Shown: in pieces, positions 24,241 to 35,467 of the stretch | Layout of the letters: each line of letters opens with the position of its first letter | How positions within the stretch are numbered: the stretch's first letter is position 1 | Assembly (NCBI GenBank): GCA_014904985.1 | Contig: MU128984.1 | Span: 81,670 to 145,669, forward strand | Length of the DNA stretch: 64,000 nt | Direction of reading: 5' to 3' | From: Hydnum rufescens UP504 | Lineage: Eukaryota > Basidiomycota > Agaricomycetes > Cantharellales > Hydnaceae | Translations under genes and position numbers: made by a program | Notes under the pieces: generated by a model | What the model was told of the DNA's origin: nothing | Databases searched by the model: none | What the model saw: only the letters and a program-made list of their open reading frames with translations

Positions 24241-25390
24241 CTAAGCACCACACCCCAGTCTATACTGGGGTGTGGTGACTGCTCCTGGGCTCTCAGTAGA
24301 CAGTGGTGGTGGTGTTGTGCAAAATGAAAACTTTCTGGCAATTGCCAGTAAATTGAACCTGCGGCTCAATGCTGGCAATTGCCCAGTTTCAAAGGCAAGC
24401 CACCTGCTGCTATGAAAAAGCCTAAATGCAGTAACTAGATAGACCAATATAATAGGGTAGATTAGATAATACTGCACAATAACTTTGGATCATATCTCAT
24501 TACATAATACAGTGATTCCTATTTAAAACAATCTAAATGCAGAAATTGGATAAAGTACATCCAAATAAGTGGTGAGCAGACCATTCTGAAATTTGGTACA
24601 TCATTAGAAAATATCTCTACACAGATTATATCAAAATTTCAGCCAAATTGGTCCAGGGGTTATGGAGATATAAGGCAAACAAGTCTGGACATTGATAATT
24701 TATTTTCTCCCTTTGCAGAATAGCTAGAGACTTTAAAATTGGCAAAAACCTAGACAATGTAATGTCCTAACCATGTGCCAAAAATCAGCCCAATCCATGC
24801 ACTTTAAGGGAATGAACTGGACAATAGGTCCCAGAAGCACTGGAAACTGCCAATATGTAAGGAGTGTGAGGATTGTTCTGAAATTTGGCATATGATTAGA
24901 TACTGTTTAGGTGAAGAACATATCAAAATTTCAGTCAGATCTGTCAATAATTACAGAGATATGAGGGAAACAAGTTTAAACATTGAAAATCAATTTACTC
25001 CCCCCACAGAAAAGGTATGGACTTGAGATTTGACGTGGGGTATGATCATATAATTAAATAGCTATGTGCCAAAAATCAGCTTATTCTGTTTACTTCTAGA
25101 TATTCAACTCCCTTTTCAGGTGAAAAGAGAACAACAAGCTACCATGAATGTTAAACACTTCAAATTACACCAAAAATAGGTGGAATAGGCTCATAATAGT
25201 ATATCCATGACTATATCCAAAAATATAATGAGGCACAAAACTGTGGCAGAATAGGTACCTATGGAGATCAATATATAGTTGGGCCCAATGTGCACCCAAA
25301 ATTGATTGATTGTTGTACAGAGAACAATGTTGGGCCCAAATCTGGGCCCAAGTGGGCTTAACTGGGCTCAACTGGGCTCAACTGGCCCAA
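24133..25390 (-). repeat. Single arm of the long palindrome seen at 45-49 kb
   Basis: From the hairpin intron at its left edge to about 25180, this matches, in reverse orientation, the right arm at about 47.7-48.8 kb (shared phrases include TCAAAATTTCAGCCAAATTGG and GAACAACAAGCTACCATGAA). The last 200 bp (TGGGCCCAATGTGCACCCAA) recurs at 52.65 and 53.65 kb. It is non-coding and almost free of CpG. Confidence 0.75.
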
Positions 25391-25491
25391 ATAGGTGACT
25401 TCCCAAGTTTTGGTGAACACAAGGAAGACTTGGGCCCAACTCAGAGCACTTAGCAGAATTCTGAACTTATGCATAACACTGAGGATGAAGT

Positions 25492-26300
25492 CTATGAATC
25501 TACTATTAAATTGTCTTGTCCCTCTCCCTCAGACCAATCACCCTCACCAGTCAGATGATCCAAGTCACCTAGAAATCCAATATCCTCTAACTCTGCAACC
25601 AGCTCTAGCTCAACCCCCTTATCATCATTGGAGCTTGCATCCCCATCCTCATCTCTTTCCCCCAGCTGTGGGATGCCTTGTGGGATTTTCCTGCATGTCC
25701 AAGGATGGCTCACAGGTGGTGGCATTGAAATCCCACTCCAATCCACTGCACCCACAGGAATAGTGATTGGAGCAAGGCTGCATTCCCACACCTTCATCCT
25801 GTTAAAGAGAACATGCAAGCAAAGCACAGCAAAGAACACTACATCATCATCTTTGTGGACATTATAATAAGCATCCAAATTGGGAAAGAGGATTCAAGGC
25901 TCATACCATTACTGAACTTGAATACATTCTGGACTGCTTCATATCCCTCAACAAACCAAGCATGAAGGTTTGAATACTTGACCTCGCATTGGTGAAGCTC
26001 TTCTTGACAACTTTGGACCTCCTGGGCAGCCCTAATTCCATCCTGAACCTCCTTATCAGTAAGTCATAAAGGAATCTCCCCCCCTCATAGTCTGCCATGT
26101 CAGCATTCTCCCAAATATCCTGATCAACATCCAAGTTGAATAATCCCTCCATCACAAGCTCTGGTGGAACATATGCATCCCTCCACACACCATTCTTCCC
26201 TCACTCCTTCAGCATTTCCTTCTGCTTCACATTGTATTTGTGGACTGTAGCCTCAATTCTAATAACAAAGAGCTCAGTTGTGTGAGGGCGGACTGACTAT
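25492..26300 (-). pseudogene. C-terminal remnant of a KDZ transposase
   Basis: The minus strand reads GLFNLDVDQDIWENADMADY, then after a frame slip IRAAQEVQSCQEELHQC and LHAWFVEGYEAVQNVFKFSNG, followed by an acidic tail rich in Glu/Asp. These match the conserved C-terminal part of KDZ transposases (compare LFSLDVDNDIWQDIGLADDE in the copy at 51.9 kb). The catalytic core is missing. It is cut at its 5' side close to the end of the composite palindrome. Confidence 0.75.
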
Positions 26301-26534
26301 ATTATGTGTATATACCACCTCGGTCAGCCACTTAGAGGGGCCTCAATAGGTATGTCAAACTGCATCAAATCAAAAGCCTAAGAGGCATCAAAATCCTTTG
26401 ATATCAAATAATTTCAAGAGGGTGACCTTACATCAATCCCAGCCTGGGCCATGAGATTATAGGCTAAAAACCCATGCTATCATGGGATAGCATATTATTA
26501 CTAACATTGATTTAAATACTATTATTATTATTGT

Positions 26535-26660
26535 TTATTTATTTATTATTGTATACATACATCCAGTGAGCTCATCCACAGTAGCACAGAAAGAGCAGCC
26601 AGAGCTACAGCTCTATCTACTACAATCGAAAAAACCTTACACCTGCTGCAGCAGGTGCGG
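26535..26660 (-). other. Decayed hairpin intron cassette, left arm A1
   Basis: The hairpin is eroded: GAAAGAGCAGCC remains at 26589-26600, but the other side has become GAGCTACAGCTC. The exon-end palindrome ACACCTGCTGCAGCAGGTG survives (26640-26657). Its mirror copy is at about 31065-31160. Confidence 0.55.
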
Positions 26661-26761
26661 CCCATTGTTCTGCCCGGTGGGTTGTGTTGTGTTGGGTTGG
26701 GTTTCATATTTCATTTGGCTGATCCTTTGGCAGCCTTCAGTTGGTGGTTCGCGCAGGGTTT

Positions 26762-26873
26762 CAAGTTGAGCATCAGGATAACAAAACATTAGTGAAAAAA
26801 GACAGAGAAAAAGACAAGCTGTGCAAAAGGAGTAGCCCCAGCTGCTCCTTTTGCGCGAGGGTATAGAGAATAC
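26762..26873 (-). other. Hairpin intron cassette, left arm A2
   Basis: Donor GTATTC at 26873; hairpin 26821-26856 with an AAAAGGAG / CTCCTTTT stem, in which the G-C pair replaces the A-T pair of its neighbours. Branch-like CACTAATG is present, but no clear 3' AG remains (low end approximate), so splicing may be lost. Confidence 0.65.
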
Positions 26874-27024
26874 TTACAACCCGCTGGGGTGGGTGTGTGC
26901 TGCACAGGCTTCCCACGATCTTGTTTCATCTGTCCCACAGGTTGTCATTCCTGCACATTCACTGAGTGGGCTGGGTTATCGTTTGGTGTATCCCCGGGTT
27001 GTCGTTGGGCGGGTTTTCACCTTC

Positions 27025-27121
27025 CTGAAATAGAATAAAAGATACAAGTTAGTTGAAAATCAAAACCAGTGCAAAAAGAGCAGCTTTCGCTGCTCTTTTT
27101 GCACAGCTGTATGTACCTCAC
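27025..27121 (-). other. Hairpin intron cassette, left arm A3 (97 nt)
   Basis: Donor GTGAGG, perfect hairpin 27069-27104 (16-bp arms GTGCAAAAAGAGCAGC, loop TTTC), branch-like CAACTAAC, acceptor TATTTCAG. The exon-end palindrome is imperfect (CCACACACCCACTGGGGCAG). Confidence 0.8.
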
Positions 27122-27385
27122 CTCAAATACTACCACACACCCACTGGGGCAGGTGCGTGGTTACTGGGGCTGCTCATTGGCTCCGTGTCATTTCATATCT
27201 TCATCTGATGGGTGGTCCTTCACCCATGCGGTTTTTGTTGGGTGTGCGACCCTTGGCATGTGTTCATGTTGTGGGCTTCAGGGGGCTCTGGGTTCATTTG
27301 TTGGGTCTTCATTCAGCGGGCATCTGTTCTGTTTGTCCTTGTTGGGGGGTTCTTCATCTCATTGGTTGTAGATGAGGCGAAAAAT

Positions 27386-27490
27386 CTAGAAAAATTAATT
27401 GTTAGTTAGAAATTAAAACCGGCACAAAAAGAGCAGCTTTCACTGCTCTTTTTGTGCAGTTGTATATTGGGGGGTAGAGGTGGGACTCAT
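27386..27490 (-). other. Hairpin intron cassette, left arm A4 (105 nt)
   Basis: Hairpin 27422-27457 (GCACAAAAAGAGCAG stem), branch-like TAACTAAC, acceptor TTTCTAG. The donor reads ATGAGT: the G of GT is mutated in both this copy and its mirror at 30241, so the loss predates or was copied between arms. Confidence 0.75.
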
Positions 27491-27652
27491 CTCATATAGA
27501 GAACCACATGCCCACTATGGCGGGTGTGTGGTTTGTGTGCCCACTCACAGGGCGCATTGTCTGTCATGATTGCGGTTTCCATGGTCGTGGTGTACAGGAA
27601 AGGGGGGGGGTCATTTGGCATATCCCTGGATATTCATTGGGCGAGCTTTCAC

Positions 27653-27761
27653 CTTCATGATATAGAGTAAAAGAATGTTAGTTAAAAATTAAAACCAGCA
27701 CAAAAAGAGCAGCTTTTGCTGCTCTTTTTGCGCAGTTGGATATATTGGAGGGGGGCCTCAC
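27653..27761 (-). other. Hairpin intron cassette, left arm A5 (109 nt)
   Basis: Donor GTGAGG, hairpin 27698-27733 with a TTTT loop, branch-like TAACTAACAT, acceptor ATGAAG. It is the uninterrupted counterpart of the intron that carries the LTR at 29276. Confidence 0.75.
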
Positions 27762-27953
27762 CTCATATAGAGAACCACACACCTGCTGTAGTGGGTGTGT
27801 GGTTCAGGCATCGTGTGGCACTCATTGGTCACATTGGTTGTGGATTCGCGGTTTTCTTTCTTGTGTTGGCTGGTATGGGGCTGTCTGGGCTGTGGCTGGT
27901 TGGGCCTTTGTCATTTGGCCGGTTTCATCTGCTGCCTTGGAGCAAGCCATGAT

Positions 27954-28060
27954 CTAAAGTAATAAAAAATATGTTAGTAAAAAAGCCTCAAAGCAGCACA
28001 AAAAGAGCAGCTTTCACTGCTCTTTTTGTGCCGTTGTAGCTACTACAAAAGGAAACTCAC
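27954..28060 (-). other. Hairpin intron cassette, left arm A6 (107 nt)
   Basis: Donor GTGAGT, hairpin 27996-28031, branch-like TTACTAACAT, acceptor ACTTTAG: all signals consensus. It is the cassette nearest the centre, and its exon-end palindrome is CCACACACCCACAACGGCAG-like at 28067. Confidence 0.85.
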
Positions 28061-28463
28061 CTAGTGACCACACACCCACAACGGCAGGTGTGTGGTCATC
28101 TGTTTCCTTGTTTGGGTGGTTTCCTTGTTGGGTGGTGTTTGCATAAAAGAGCGCAACTCAACACCGGCAATTGCTGGCATCTGAAAAGTGCCCCAAGGGC
28201 CTGGCGCCATGAGGGCTGTATGAATTAGGAGCAAGTAAATAGGTGTATAATGAATAATAAAAAATAAATACTTGCCCAAAAAGATGAAGAAGATCCAGAC
28301 AATCAGTCCAATAAGGCATGATATGCTACATTGCAAAGTGGATTGGGCAATTTCTACTGTTCAGAATTGGCCCAAATTTAAATATATTGCTGGCATATAT
28401 GTATCCTACGTGGGTGATTAATTATTTTGGATGCTCTCTCCATTTTTCAATTTTTCATGCCTT

Positions 28464-28485
28464 CAATTCCCTATTTAGGGAATTG
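28464..28485. repeat. Symmetry centre of element A
   Basis: CAATTCCCTATTTAGGGAAT marks the axis of a palindrome whose arms extend more than 2 kb each side. The spacer is only 2-4 nt, so the two arms could extrude as a cruciform. No cassette lies within 400 bp of the axis. Confidence 0.9.
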
Positions 28486-28883
28486 AAAGCGTGAAAAATT
28501 GAAAAATGGAGAGAGTGCCTGAAATAATTAATTGCCCATGTAGGATACATATATGCCAGCAATATATTTAAATTTGGGCCGATTCTGAACAGTAGAAATT
28601 GCCCAATCCACTTTGCAATGTAGCATATCATGCCTTATTGGACTGATTGTCTTCATCTTCATCTTTTTGGGCAAGTATTTATTTTTTATTATTCATTATA
28701 CACCTATTTACTTGCTCCTAATTCATATGGCCCTCATGGTGCCAGGCCCTTGGGGCACTTTTCGGATGCCAGCAATTGCTGGTGTTGAGTTGCGCTCTTT
28801 TATGCAAACACCACCCAACAAGGAAACCACCCAAACAAGGAAACAGATGACCACACCCGCAACGGCGGGTGTGTGGTCACTAG

Positions 28884-28990
28884 GTGAGTTTCCTTTTGTA
28901 GTAGCTACAACAGTGCAAAAAGAGCAGTGAAAGCTGCTCTTTTTGCGCTGCTTTGAGGCTTTTTTACTAACATATTTTTTATTACTTTAG
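28884..28990 (+). other. Hairpin intron cassette, right arm A6' (107 nt)
   Basis: Mirror of 27954-28060 with the same length. Donor GTGAGT, hairpin 28915-28946, TTACTAACAT, acceptor ACTTTAG. The following exon opens ATCATGGCTTGCTCC and stays open for 63 codons. Confidence 0.85.
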
Positions 28991-29275
28991 ATCATGGCTT
29001 GCTCCAAGGCAGTGGATGAAACCGGCCAAACAACGAAGGCCCAACCAGCCACAGCCCAGATGGCCCATACCAGCCAACACGAGAAAGAAAACCACAAAAC
29101 CACGACCAATGTGACCAATGAGTGCCACATGATGCCTGAACCACACACCCACTACAGCGGGTGTGTGGTTCTCTATATGAGGTGAGGCCCCCCTCCAATA
29201 TATCCAACCGCGCAAAAAGAGCAGCAAAAGCTGCTCTTTTTGTGCTGGTTTTAATTTTTAACTAACGTTCTTTAA

Positions 29276-30059
29276 TGTCAGGATCAAATTGACATTTGCT
29301 TCTGCCTAAGGACTTACCCATCAGAGTATCATTCTTCATCAACTCTATCATATGGTGCCTACTTCCTCAAATGCTCTTGTCTCCTCTCTCCCTCCATTCA
29401 CTACGGGGGTTATTGTCATCCTTGCCATTATTGGCATTTCTCTTATTATTATTGCCTCACTCTATCGGGCCTTGGCCATTGGGCTATGGGCTGGGTAGTC
29501 AACCAGTGGCAGCATTGGCGCCCTTGTCAGCACCTGTCATTCCCTCGTTCCCCACATGAGTCCATGGAGTTGCCAATCCAGACTCCCCCTCCTCCTCTAC
29601 CCCCAGTCCCTGAATCCACATCACCTGTCCCAATCCATACTCCATCCACATCATTACGGTCCTTTGACACTTTGGACACCTTTGGAGTACCCAGGCATAC
29701 ACTGCCTTGGAAGTACATATGCTAAGGGGGATACATATGGAAGTTGGGGCATAGCCATGTGGAGGTGCGCACAGGATTCATAACACGGCTGCATCAGCTT
29801 AGTGAGGCTTAGTGATGGTGGCTGTGGAGGCTGACTGATGGGCTGTGGAGCCGGCATTCTAGGAGGATCTGGAAGGTTATGGAAGACGGTGGAAGGTTCT
29901 GGAAGGCTGGAGGCTGTATGCAGGAAATAGTATTTATAGCCCTTCACAGTTGGGGGATCACCAGTTTCGATCTCTCAGGATTCCCACTGCGATAGTGTGT
30001 GGTTAATTAATCTCTTTCCTCTTTCTGTTTGTGGCTTCGACAGCAGTGTCGCCCTGACA
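29276..30059 (+). mobile_element. Solo LTR of the gypsy-type retrotransposon, copy 2
   Basis: TGTCAGGATCAAATTGACAT at the 5' end and CCTGACA at the 3' end match copy 1. Flanks TTTAA / TTTTA look like a 5-bp target duplication with one mismatch. The TATA-like TATTTATAG lies near 29931. It lacks the internal 63-bp duplication of copy 1. Confidence 0.9.
29352..29725 (+). pseudogene. LTR-encoded membrane protein frame, copy 2 (frameshifted)
   Basis: It opens ATG GTG CCT ACT and keeps the hydrophobic segment (VIVILAIIGISLIIIA), then slips frame where copy 1 has ALVLSGL. The Pro-rich tail continues in another frame to the same stop after PWKYIC. Confidence 0.55.
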
Positions 30060-30240
30060 TTTTACTCTATATCATGAAGGTGAAAGCTCGCCCAATGAAT
30101 ATCCAGGGATATGCCAAATGACCCCCCCCTTTCCCGTACACCATGACCGTGGAAACCACAATCACGACAGATGACATGCCCTGTGAGTGGGCACACAAAC
30201 CACACACCCGCCATAGTGGGCATGTGGTTCTCTATATGAG

Positions 30241-30345
30241 ATGAGTCCCACCTCTACCCCCCAATATACAACTGCGCAAAAAGAGCAGTGAAAGCTGCTC
30301 TTTTTGTGCCAGTTTTAATTTCTAACTAACAATTAATTTTTCTAG
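30241..30345 (+). other. Hairpin intron cassette, right arm A4' (105 nt)
   Basis: Mirror of 27386-27490, again with donor ATGAGT. Hairpin 30274-30309, branch-like TAACTAAC, acceptor TTTCTAG. Confidence 0.75.
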
Positions 30346-30609
30346 ATTTTTTGCCTCATCTACAACCAATGAGATGAAGAACCCCCCAACAAGGATGAAC
30401 AGAACAGATGCCTGCTGAATGAAGACCCGACAAATGAACCCAGAGCCCCCTGAAGCCCACAACATGAACATGTGCCAAGGGTCACATGCCCAACGAAAAC
30501 TGCATGGGCGAAGGACCACCTGCCAGATGAAGATACAAAATGACACAGAGCCAATGAGCAGCCCCAGTAACCATGCACCCACCCCAGCAGGTGTGTGGTA
30601 GTATTTGAG

Positions 30610-30706
30610 GTGAGGTACATACAGCCACACAAAAAGAGCAGCGAAAGCTGCTCTTTTTGCGCTGGTTTTGATTTTCAACTAACTTGTATCTTTTATTCTA
30701 TTTCAG
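30610..30706 (+). other. Hairpin intron cassette, right arm A3' (97 nt)
   Basis: Donor GTGAGG, hairpin 30629-30662, CAACTAAC, acceptor TATTTCAG; same length as its mirror. Exon-end palindrome CACCCACCCCAGCAGGTGTG-like at about 30577-30597. Confidence 0.8.
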
Positions 30707-30857
30707 GAAGGTGAAAACCCACCCAATGACAACCTGGGGATACACCAAATGATAACCTGGCCCACTCAGTGAATGCGCAGGAACAACAACCTGCGGGATG
30801 GACAAAATGAGATTGCGGGAAGCCTGTGCAGCACACACCCACCCCAGCGGGTTGTAA

Positions 30858-30965
30858 GTATTCTCTATACCCTCGTGCAAAAGGAGCAGCTGGGGCTGCT
30901 CCTTTTGCGCAGCTTGTCTTTTTCTCTGTCTTTTTTCACTAATGTTTTGTTATCCTGACACTCGA
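30858..30965 (+). other. Hairpin intron cassette, right arm A2'
   Basis: Donor GTATTC; hairpin 30875-30910 with AAAAGGAGCAGC paired to GCTGCTCCTTTT. Here both strands of the stem are intact, whereas the mirror copy has one mismatch (GAGTAGC). CACTAATG is present; no clear AG, so the end is approximate. Confidence 0.65.
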
Positions 30966-31283
30966 CTTGAAACCTGCACGAACCACCAACTGAAGGCCAC
31001 TGAAGGATCAGCTGAACGAAATATGAAACCCAACCCAACACAACACAACCCGCCAGGTGGAACAATGGGCCGCACCTGCTGTAGTGGGTGTAAGGTTTTT
31101 TCGATTGTAGTAGACAGAGCTGTAGCTCTGGCTGCTCTTTCTGTGCTACTGTGGATGAGCTTGCTGGATGTATGTATACAATAATAAATAAATAAACAAT
31201 AATAATAATAGTATTTAAATCAATGTTAGTAATAATATGCTATCCCATGATAGCATGGGTTTTTAGCCTATAATCTCATGGCC

Positions 31284-34200
31284 CGGTGTGGAAGATAAAA
31301 ACATCCAGTATCAGAAAACGCGAAATCACACCACTCTCAGCCTTTGGACGATCACATGACCAATTATGAAATTAATTACGGCTATGCGCAGAAATCGAAT
31401 TCGTTCTATAACTCCGTCAGTTTTGATCGGAGAGGTACGCCCATATAACGCTTAGAAAGCTACGATTCACACCTTTCGAACGGTACCAAACACAAGTCGA
31501 ACGGACCAGAAATGCACTCTCCAGACCAATATTACTGTCAAAATCCGGGATTTTCAGTAAAAAACGAATTTCTCTGTCAGTTCGCATCCAATCCTCTCGG
31601 AACAACCACGCCTGAAAAGATATAAAAAATCTACATCCAACGGTACTGAGCACGCAAAGAACAGATCAAAACTGAACTCTACAGAACAATATTACTGTCA
31701 GAATCAACACCCATCAGTAAAAAACGAATTTCTCTGTCAGTTTACACTGGATCTGCTCGGAACCACCGCGCCCAGAAAGCTGTTAAAAATCCGCATCGAA
31801 TGATACCAAGAACGTCTATTACGGATGTAAACTGTTGTTTCTGCATCAAATCCCATCCCATGCACTTGTCCCCATTATCAACCAGCAACAAAAACATCTT
31901 AACCACTGGACTACAAACAAATTAATCTCCAAGAACTCGGAAATATCCTTTGATTTCATCTCCCATTGCCACCAATAACTTCTAGAACCTCACAGATAAG
32001 AAAGATAACACCTTCTTAGCAACCCTTTTGTTCTGTTTATGAATGACTCACCCTCCTTGCAACCACTTTATGAAAGATAACACCTTCTTAGCAACCCTTT
32101 TGTTCTGTTTATGAATGACTCACCTATCATGCAACCACTTTATGAATGACTCACCCTCCTTGACAACCCTATTGTTCTCACATATGACTCACCTAGGAGT
32201 GAGTCATATTCTTTAAACACAGCCACCTTCAGAAAGGTATAAAAGCTGGTAGATTTTCCTGTATCCCCCCATCATCTTCTCACTGCTGGAATATACTACT
32301 GTCTACAAATCTGCTTGCATCTTAAGAGAGTACTGATCTAAAGCCATCTGGAGCTAAGTCACATACAAGGTTGTTAAGACTAAGTCACTGGAAGCCCTCT
32401 ACGCGAAATACTGAGCCAAGGATAGTTGCAGGACCTAAGGTTAGAGTTGCTGGACATCCAAGGAAAGGTGAGTAAAAACAAAGTTAAGTCAGAAGAAGAG
32501 AGAAACACATTGACATACTAAATCAAGCTTAAACTAGTCTAGAGTCCTCTTTAGAATCCGCATTTTGACCAGGAGGACACAAATAGGTACCCACAAATAG
32601 CAGTAAACAGTTCAATACAACATGTATAAGCCTTTCACAAGCATCCCACAATATATCATTGACTATAGCTAGTCCATACCACAATCTTATCCTCCACTGA
32701 ATACCATACCTAACTTGTTAGAGAGTGATCAACCATCAGAGCAAACCAGCCCATTGAATAAAAACAGAAATACAGTCTCCCATCTACACACTGGCTGAAC
32801 CAGAGTTTGATTTGACAGTCATCGGAGCTCCCAATCCTTCTTCTATACTGGTATAGAAGAAGGATTGGGAGCTCTGATGATTGTCAAATCAAACTCTGGT
32901 TCAGCCAGTGTGTAGATGGGAGACTGTATTTCTGTTTTTATTCAATGGGCTGGTTTGCTCTGATGGTTGATCACTCTCTAACAAGTTGTGTATGGTATTC
33001 AGTGATGGTAAGGTGATGGTATGGACTAGCTATAGTCAATGATATATTGTGGGATGCTTGTGAAAGGCTTATACATGTTGTATTGAACCATTTATTGCTA
33101 TTTGTGTGTACCTATTTGTGTCCTCCTGGTCAAAATGCGGATTCTAAAGAGGGTTCTGGACTAGTTTAAGCTTGATTCAGTGTGTTAATGTGTTTCTTTC
33201 TTCTTCTGACTTGACTTTGTTATTACTCACCTTTCCTTGGATGTCCAGCAACTCTAACCTTAGGTCCTGCAACTATCCTTGGCTTAGTATTTCGCGTAGA
33301 GGGCTTCCAGTGACTTCAACCTTGTATATGACTTAGCTCCAGATGGCTTTAGATCAGTACTCTCTTCAGATGCAAGCAGATTTTGTAGACAGTAGTATAT
33401 TCCAGTAGTGAGAAGATGATGGGGGGATACAGGAAAATCTACCAGCTTTTATACCTTTCTGAAGGTGGCTGTGTTTAAAGAATATGACTCACTCCTAGGT
33501 GAGTCATATGTGAGAACAATAGGGTTGTCAAGGAGGGTGAGTCATTCATAAGGTGGTTGCATGATAGGTGAGTCATTCATAAAGTGGTTGCAAGATAGGT
33601 GAGTCATTCATGAACAGAACAAAAGGGTTGCTAAGAAGGTGTTATCTTTCATAAAGTGGTTGCAAGGAAGGTGAGTCATTCATAAACAGAACAAAAGGGT
33701 AGTCAAGGGAGTGTTATCTTTCTTATCTGTGAGGTTCTAGAAGTTATTTGTGGCAATGGAAGATGAAATCAAAGGATATTTCCGAGTTCTTGGAGATTAA
33801 TTTGTTTGTAGTCCAGTGGTTAAGATGTTTTTGTTGCTGGTTGATAATGGGGACAAGTGCATGGGATGGGATTCGATGCAGAAACAACAGTTTACATCCG
33901 TAATTGATGTTCTTGGTATCATTCGATGCGGATTTTTAACAGCTTTCTGGGCGCGGTGGTTCCGAGCAGATCCGGTGTAAACTGACAGAGAAATTCATTT
34001 TTTACTGATGGGTGTTGATTCTGATAGTAATATCGTTCTGTAGAGTTCAGTTTTGATCTGTTCTTCGCGTACTCAGTACCGTTGGATGCGGATGTTTTAT
34101 ATCTTTCCAGGCGCGGTTGTTCCGAGAGGATTGAATGCGAACTGACAGAGAAATTCGTTTTTGTTTACTGAAATCCCAGATTTTGACAGTAATATTGGTC

Positions 34201-34442
34201 TGGAGAGTGCATTTTTTGGTCCGTTCGACTTGTGTTTGGTACCATTCGAAAGGTATGAATCGTGGCTTTCCAAGAGTTATATGGGCATACCTCTCTGATC
34301 AAAACTGATGGAGTAATCGAACAAACTCTGTTTTCATGCACAGCCGTAATTAATTTCGTAATAGGTCACATGATCATTCCAATGGCTGGGATCAATGGAT
34401 ATTCGCATTTTCTGATACTGGATGTTTTTATCTTCCACACCG
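31284..34442. mobile_element. Second palindromic element (3.16 kb) nested in element A
   Basis: The ends CGGTGTGGAAGATAAAAACA and its complement bound two arms of about 1.57 kb meeting at CTTCTATACTGGTATAGAAG (axis 32850). It interrupts the phrase CTCATGGCCCAGGCTGGGAT, found intact in reverse at 26437-26456. Each arm holds about three degenerate 145-bp repeats (AATTTCTCTGTCAGTT...), a GAATGACTCACC tandem array, and a promoter-like segment (GGTATAAAAGCTGGTAG) followed by GTGAGT...TTTAG. No coding capacity seen. Confidence 0.85.
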
Positions 34443-34572
34443 GGCTGGGATTGATGTAAGGTCACCCTCTTGAAATTATTTGATATCAAAGGATTTTGAT
34501 GCCTCTTAGGCTTTTGATTTGATGCAGTTTGACATACCTATTGAGGCCCCTCTAAGTGGCTGACCAAGGTGG

Positions 34573-35160
34573 TGCAAAGGACTGGAAGCACCCTCTAGAC
34601 TCTGTGATGCAGATTGCAAACCTCATTATTGCAATAAGGAGCAATGAGTTGGTGGAAATGCTTGGAATGCATTCCAGAGTAAACATCCTGAGGATCCTCA
34701 GAAGGAGACCTGTCCCCATCGCCAGTACATTGCTGAGGTTATTAAGCCTGCATATCAGGCCTTGATCACATCACATGTGGTGGAGCAGAGTCATCCAAAT
34801 GGAAGCAAAAGGCCCAGGAATTGGTGGCAGAGCATAAGAAACTCAAGTCAGGCTTTGCAAAGAAGGTTGGGTTGAGCCCTGCAGATATTGGGAGTCAGCT
34901 CAACTCCTTAAAGCATCATTGGATGGATGATGCATTGTCTGCTGCATGGATGAATATCCATGTTGCTGCCTTCCTTGTTTCAGGGCATCCAGACCTAGCT
35001 GCATCCAAGCATAATCCATTTATATGTGGATTGCTGGCAATGAAACAGTGGATTAAGGCAGTATTTCCACCCACATCCACCCTCCTCCCCAAAATCCATT
35101 CACATATCCTTGTGGCACAAGGGGAGACAGGAATACATTTAACATCAGCTCCAAAATGAC
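34573..35160 (+). pseudogene. Unknown mobile-element-associated ORF fragments
   Basis: Two open frames (34556-34765 and 34821-35159) begin at the end of element A. The second encodes EHKKLKSGFAKKVGLSPADI and HWMDDALSAAWMNIHVAAFL, helical and protein-like, but of no family I recognise. Stop codons between the pieces suggest decay. Confidence 0.4.
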
Positions 35161-35467
35161 TTCCTCCTGACATGCATGGCAGGCAGACTGTAACAAAGTG
35201 CCTCCCAGCTTCAGGAGGGCACCCATTGTCATACTTGGACAAAGCGAGTCAACAGGGGAGGGAGTAGGATAAGGGAGAATAGGAGGAGAAGGTGTAACCA
35301 CTGCCCTCAGCACTAGCTTTGGACAGAGGAGCTGGACACAGAGCTAAGCACTGGCTTTGCTCTGAGCCCAGGGGAAAAGGTTGCAAGGGGAAGGAGAGCA
35401 TGGTGAAAGGATATAATGTAGTGACTGGCCAAGTGGCACAGTCACTATCTGAGGAGAGGTGGGGGGG

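Larger units (their letters stand above)
29182..30079 (+). other. Hairpin intron A5' interrupted by an LTR
   Basis: Donor GTGAGG at 29182 and hairpin 29211-29244 come first. The LTR (29276-30059) sits just after branch-like TAACTAAC, and the original acceptor ATGAAG ends at 30079. Without the LTR it is 114 nt, close to its 109-nt mirror. Confidence 0.75.
26315..34572. mobile_element. Composite foldback element A, with hairpin-intron cassettes and two nested insertions
   Basis: The terminal inverted repeats are CCACCTCGGTCAGCCACTTA (left, 26315) and its complement TAAGTGGCTGACCAAGGTGG (right, ends 34572), continuing for over 100 bp. Inside, the left arm to about 28474 is repeated in reverse complement from 28475 to 31283. 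The right arm is interrupted by an LTR (29276-30059) and by a second palindromic element (31284-34442). Cassettes point outward on both sides. No transposase-like ORF is present, so it is probably non-autonomous. Confidence 0.85.

Noticed and set aside
35461..35467. G-run as a polypurine tract marking a full gypsy element to the left
   Set aside because: No retrotransposon frame precedes it, and GGGGG also follows the LTR, so a solo LTR is simpler; not fully excluded.
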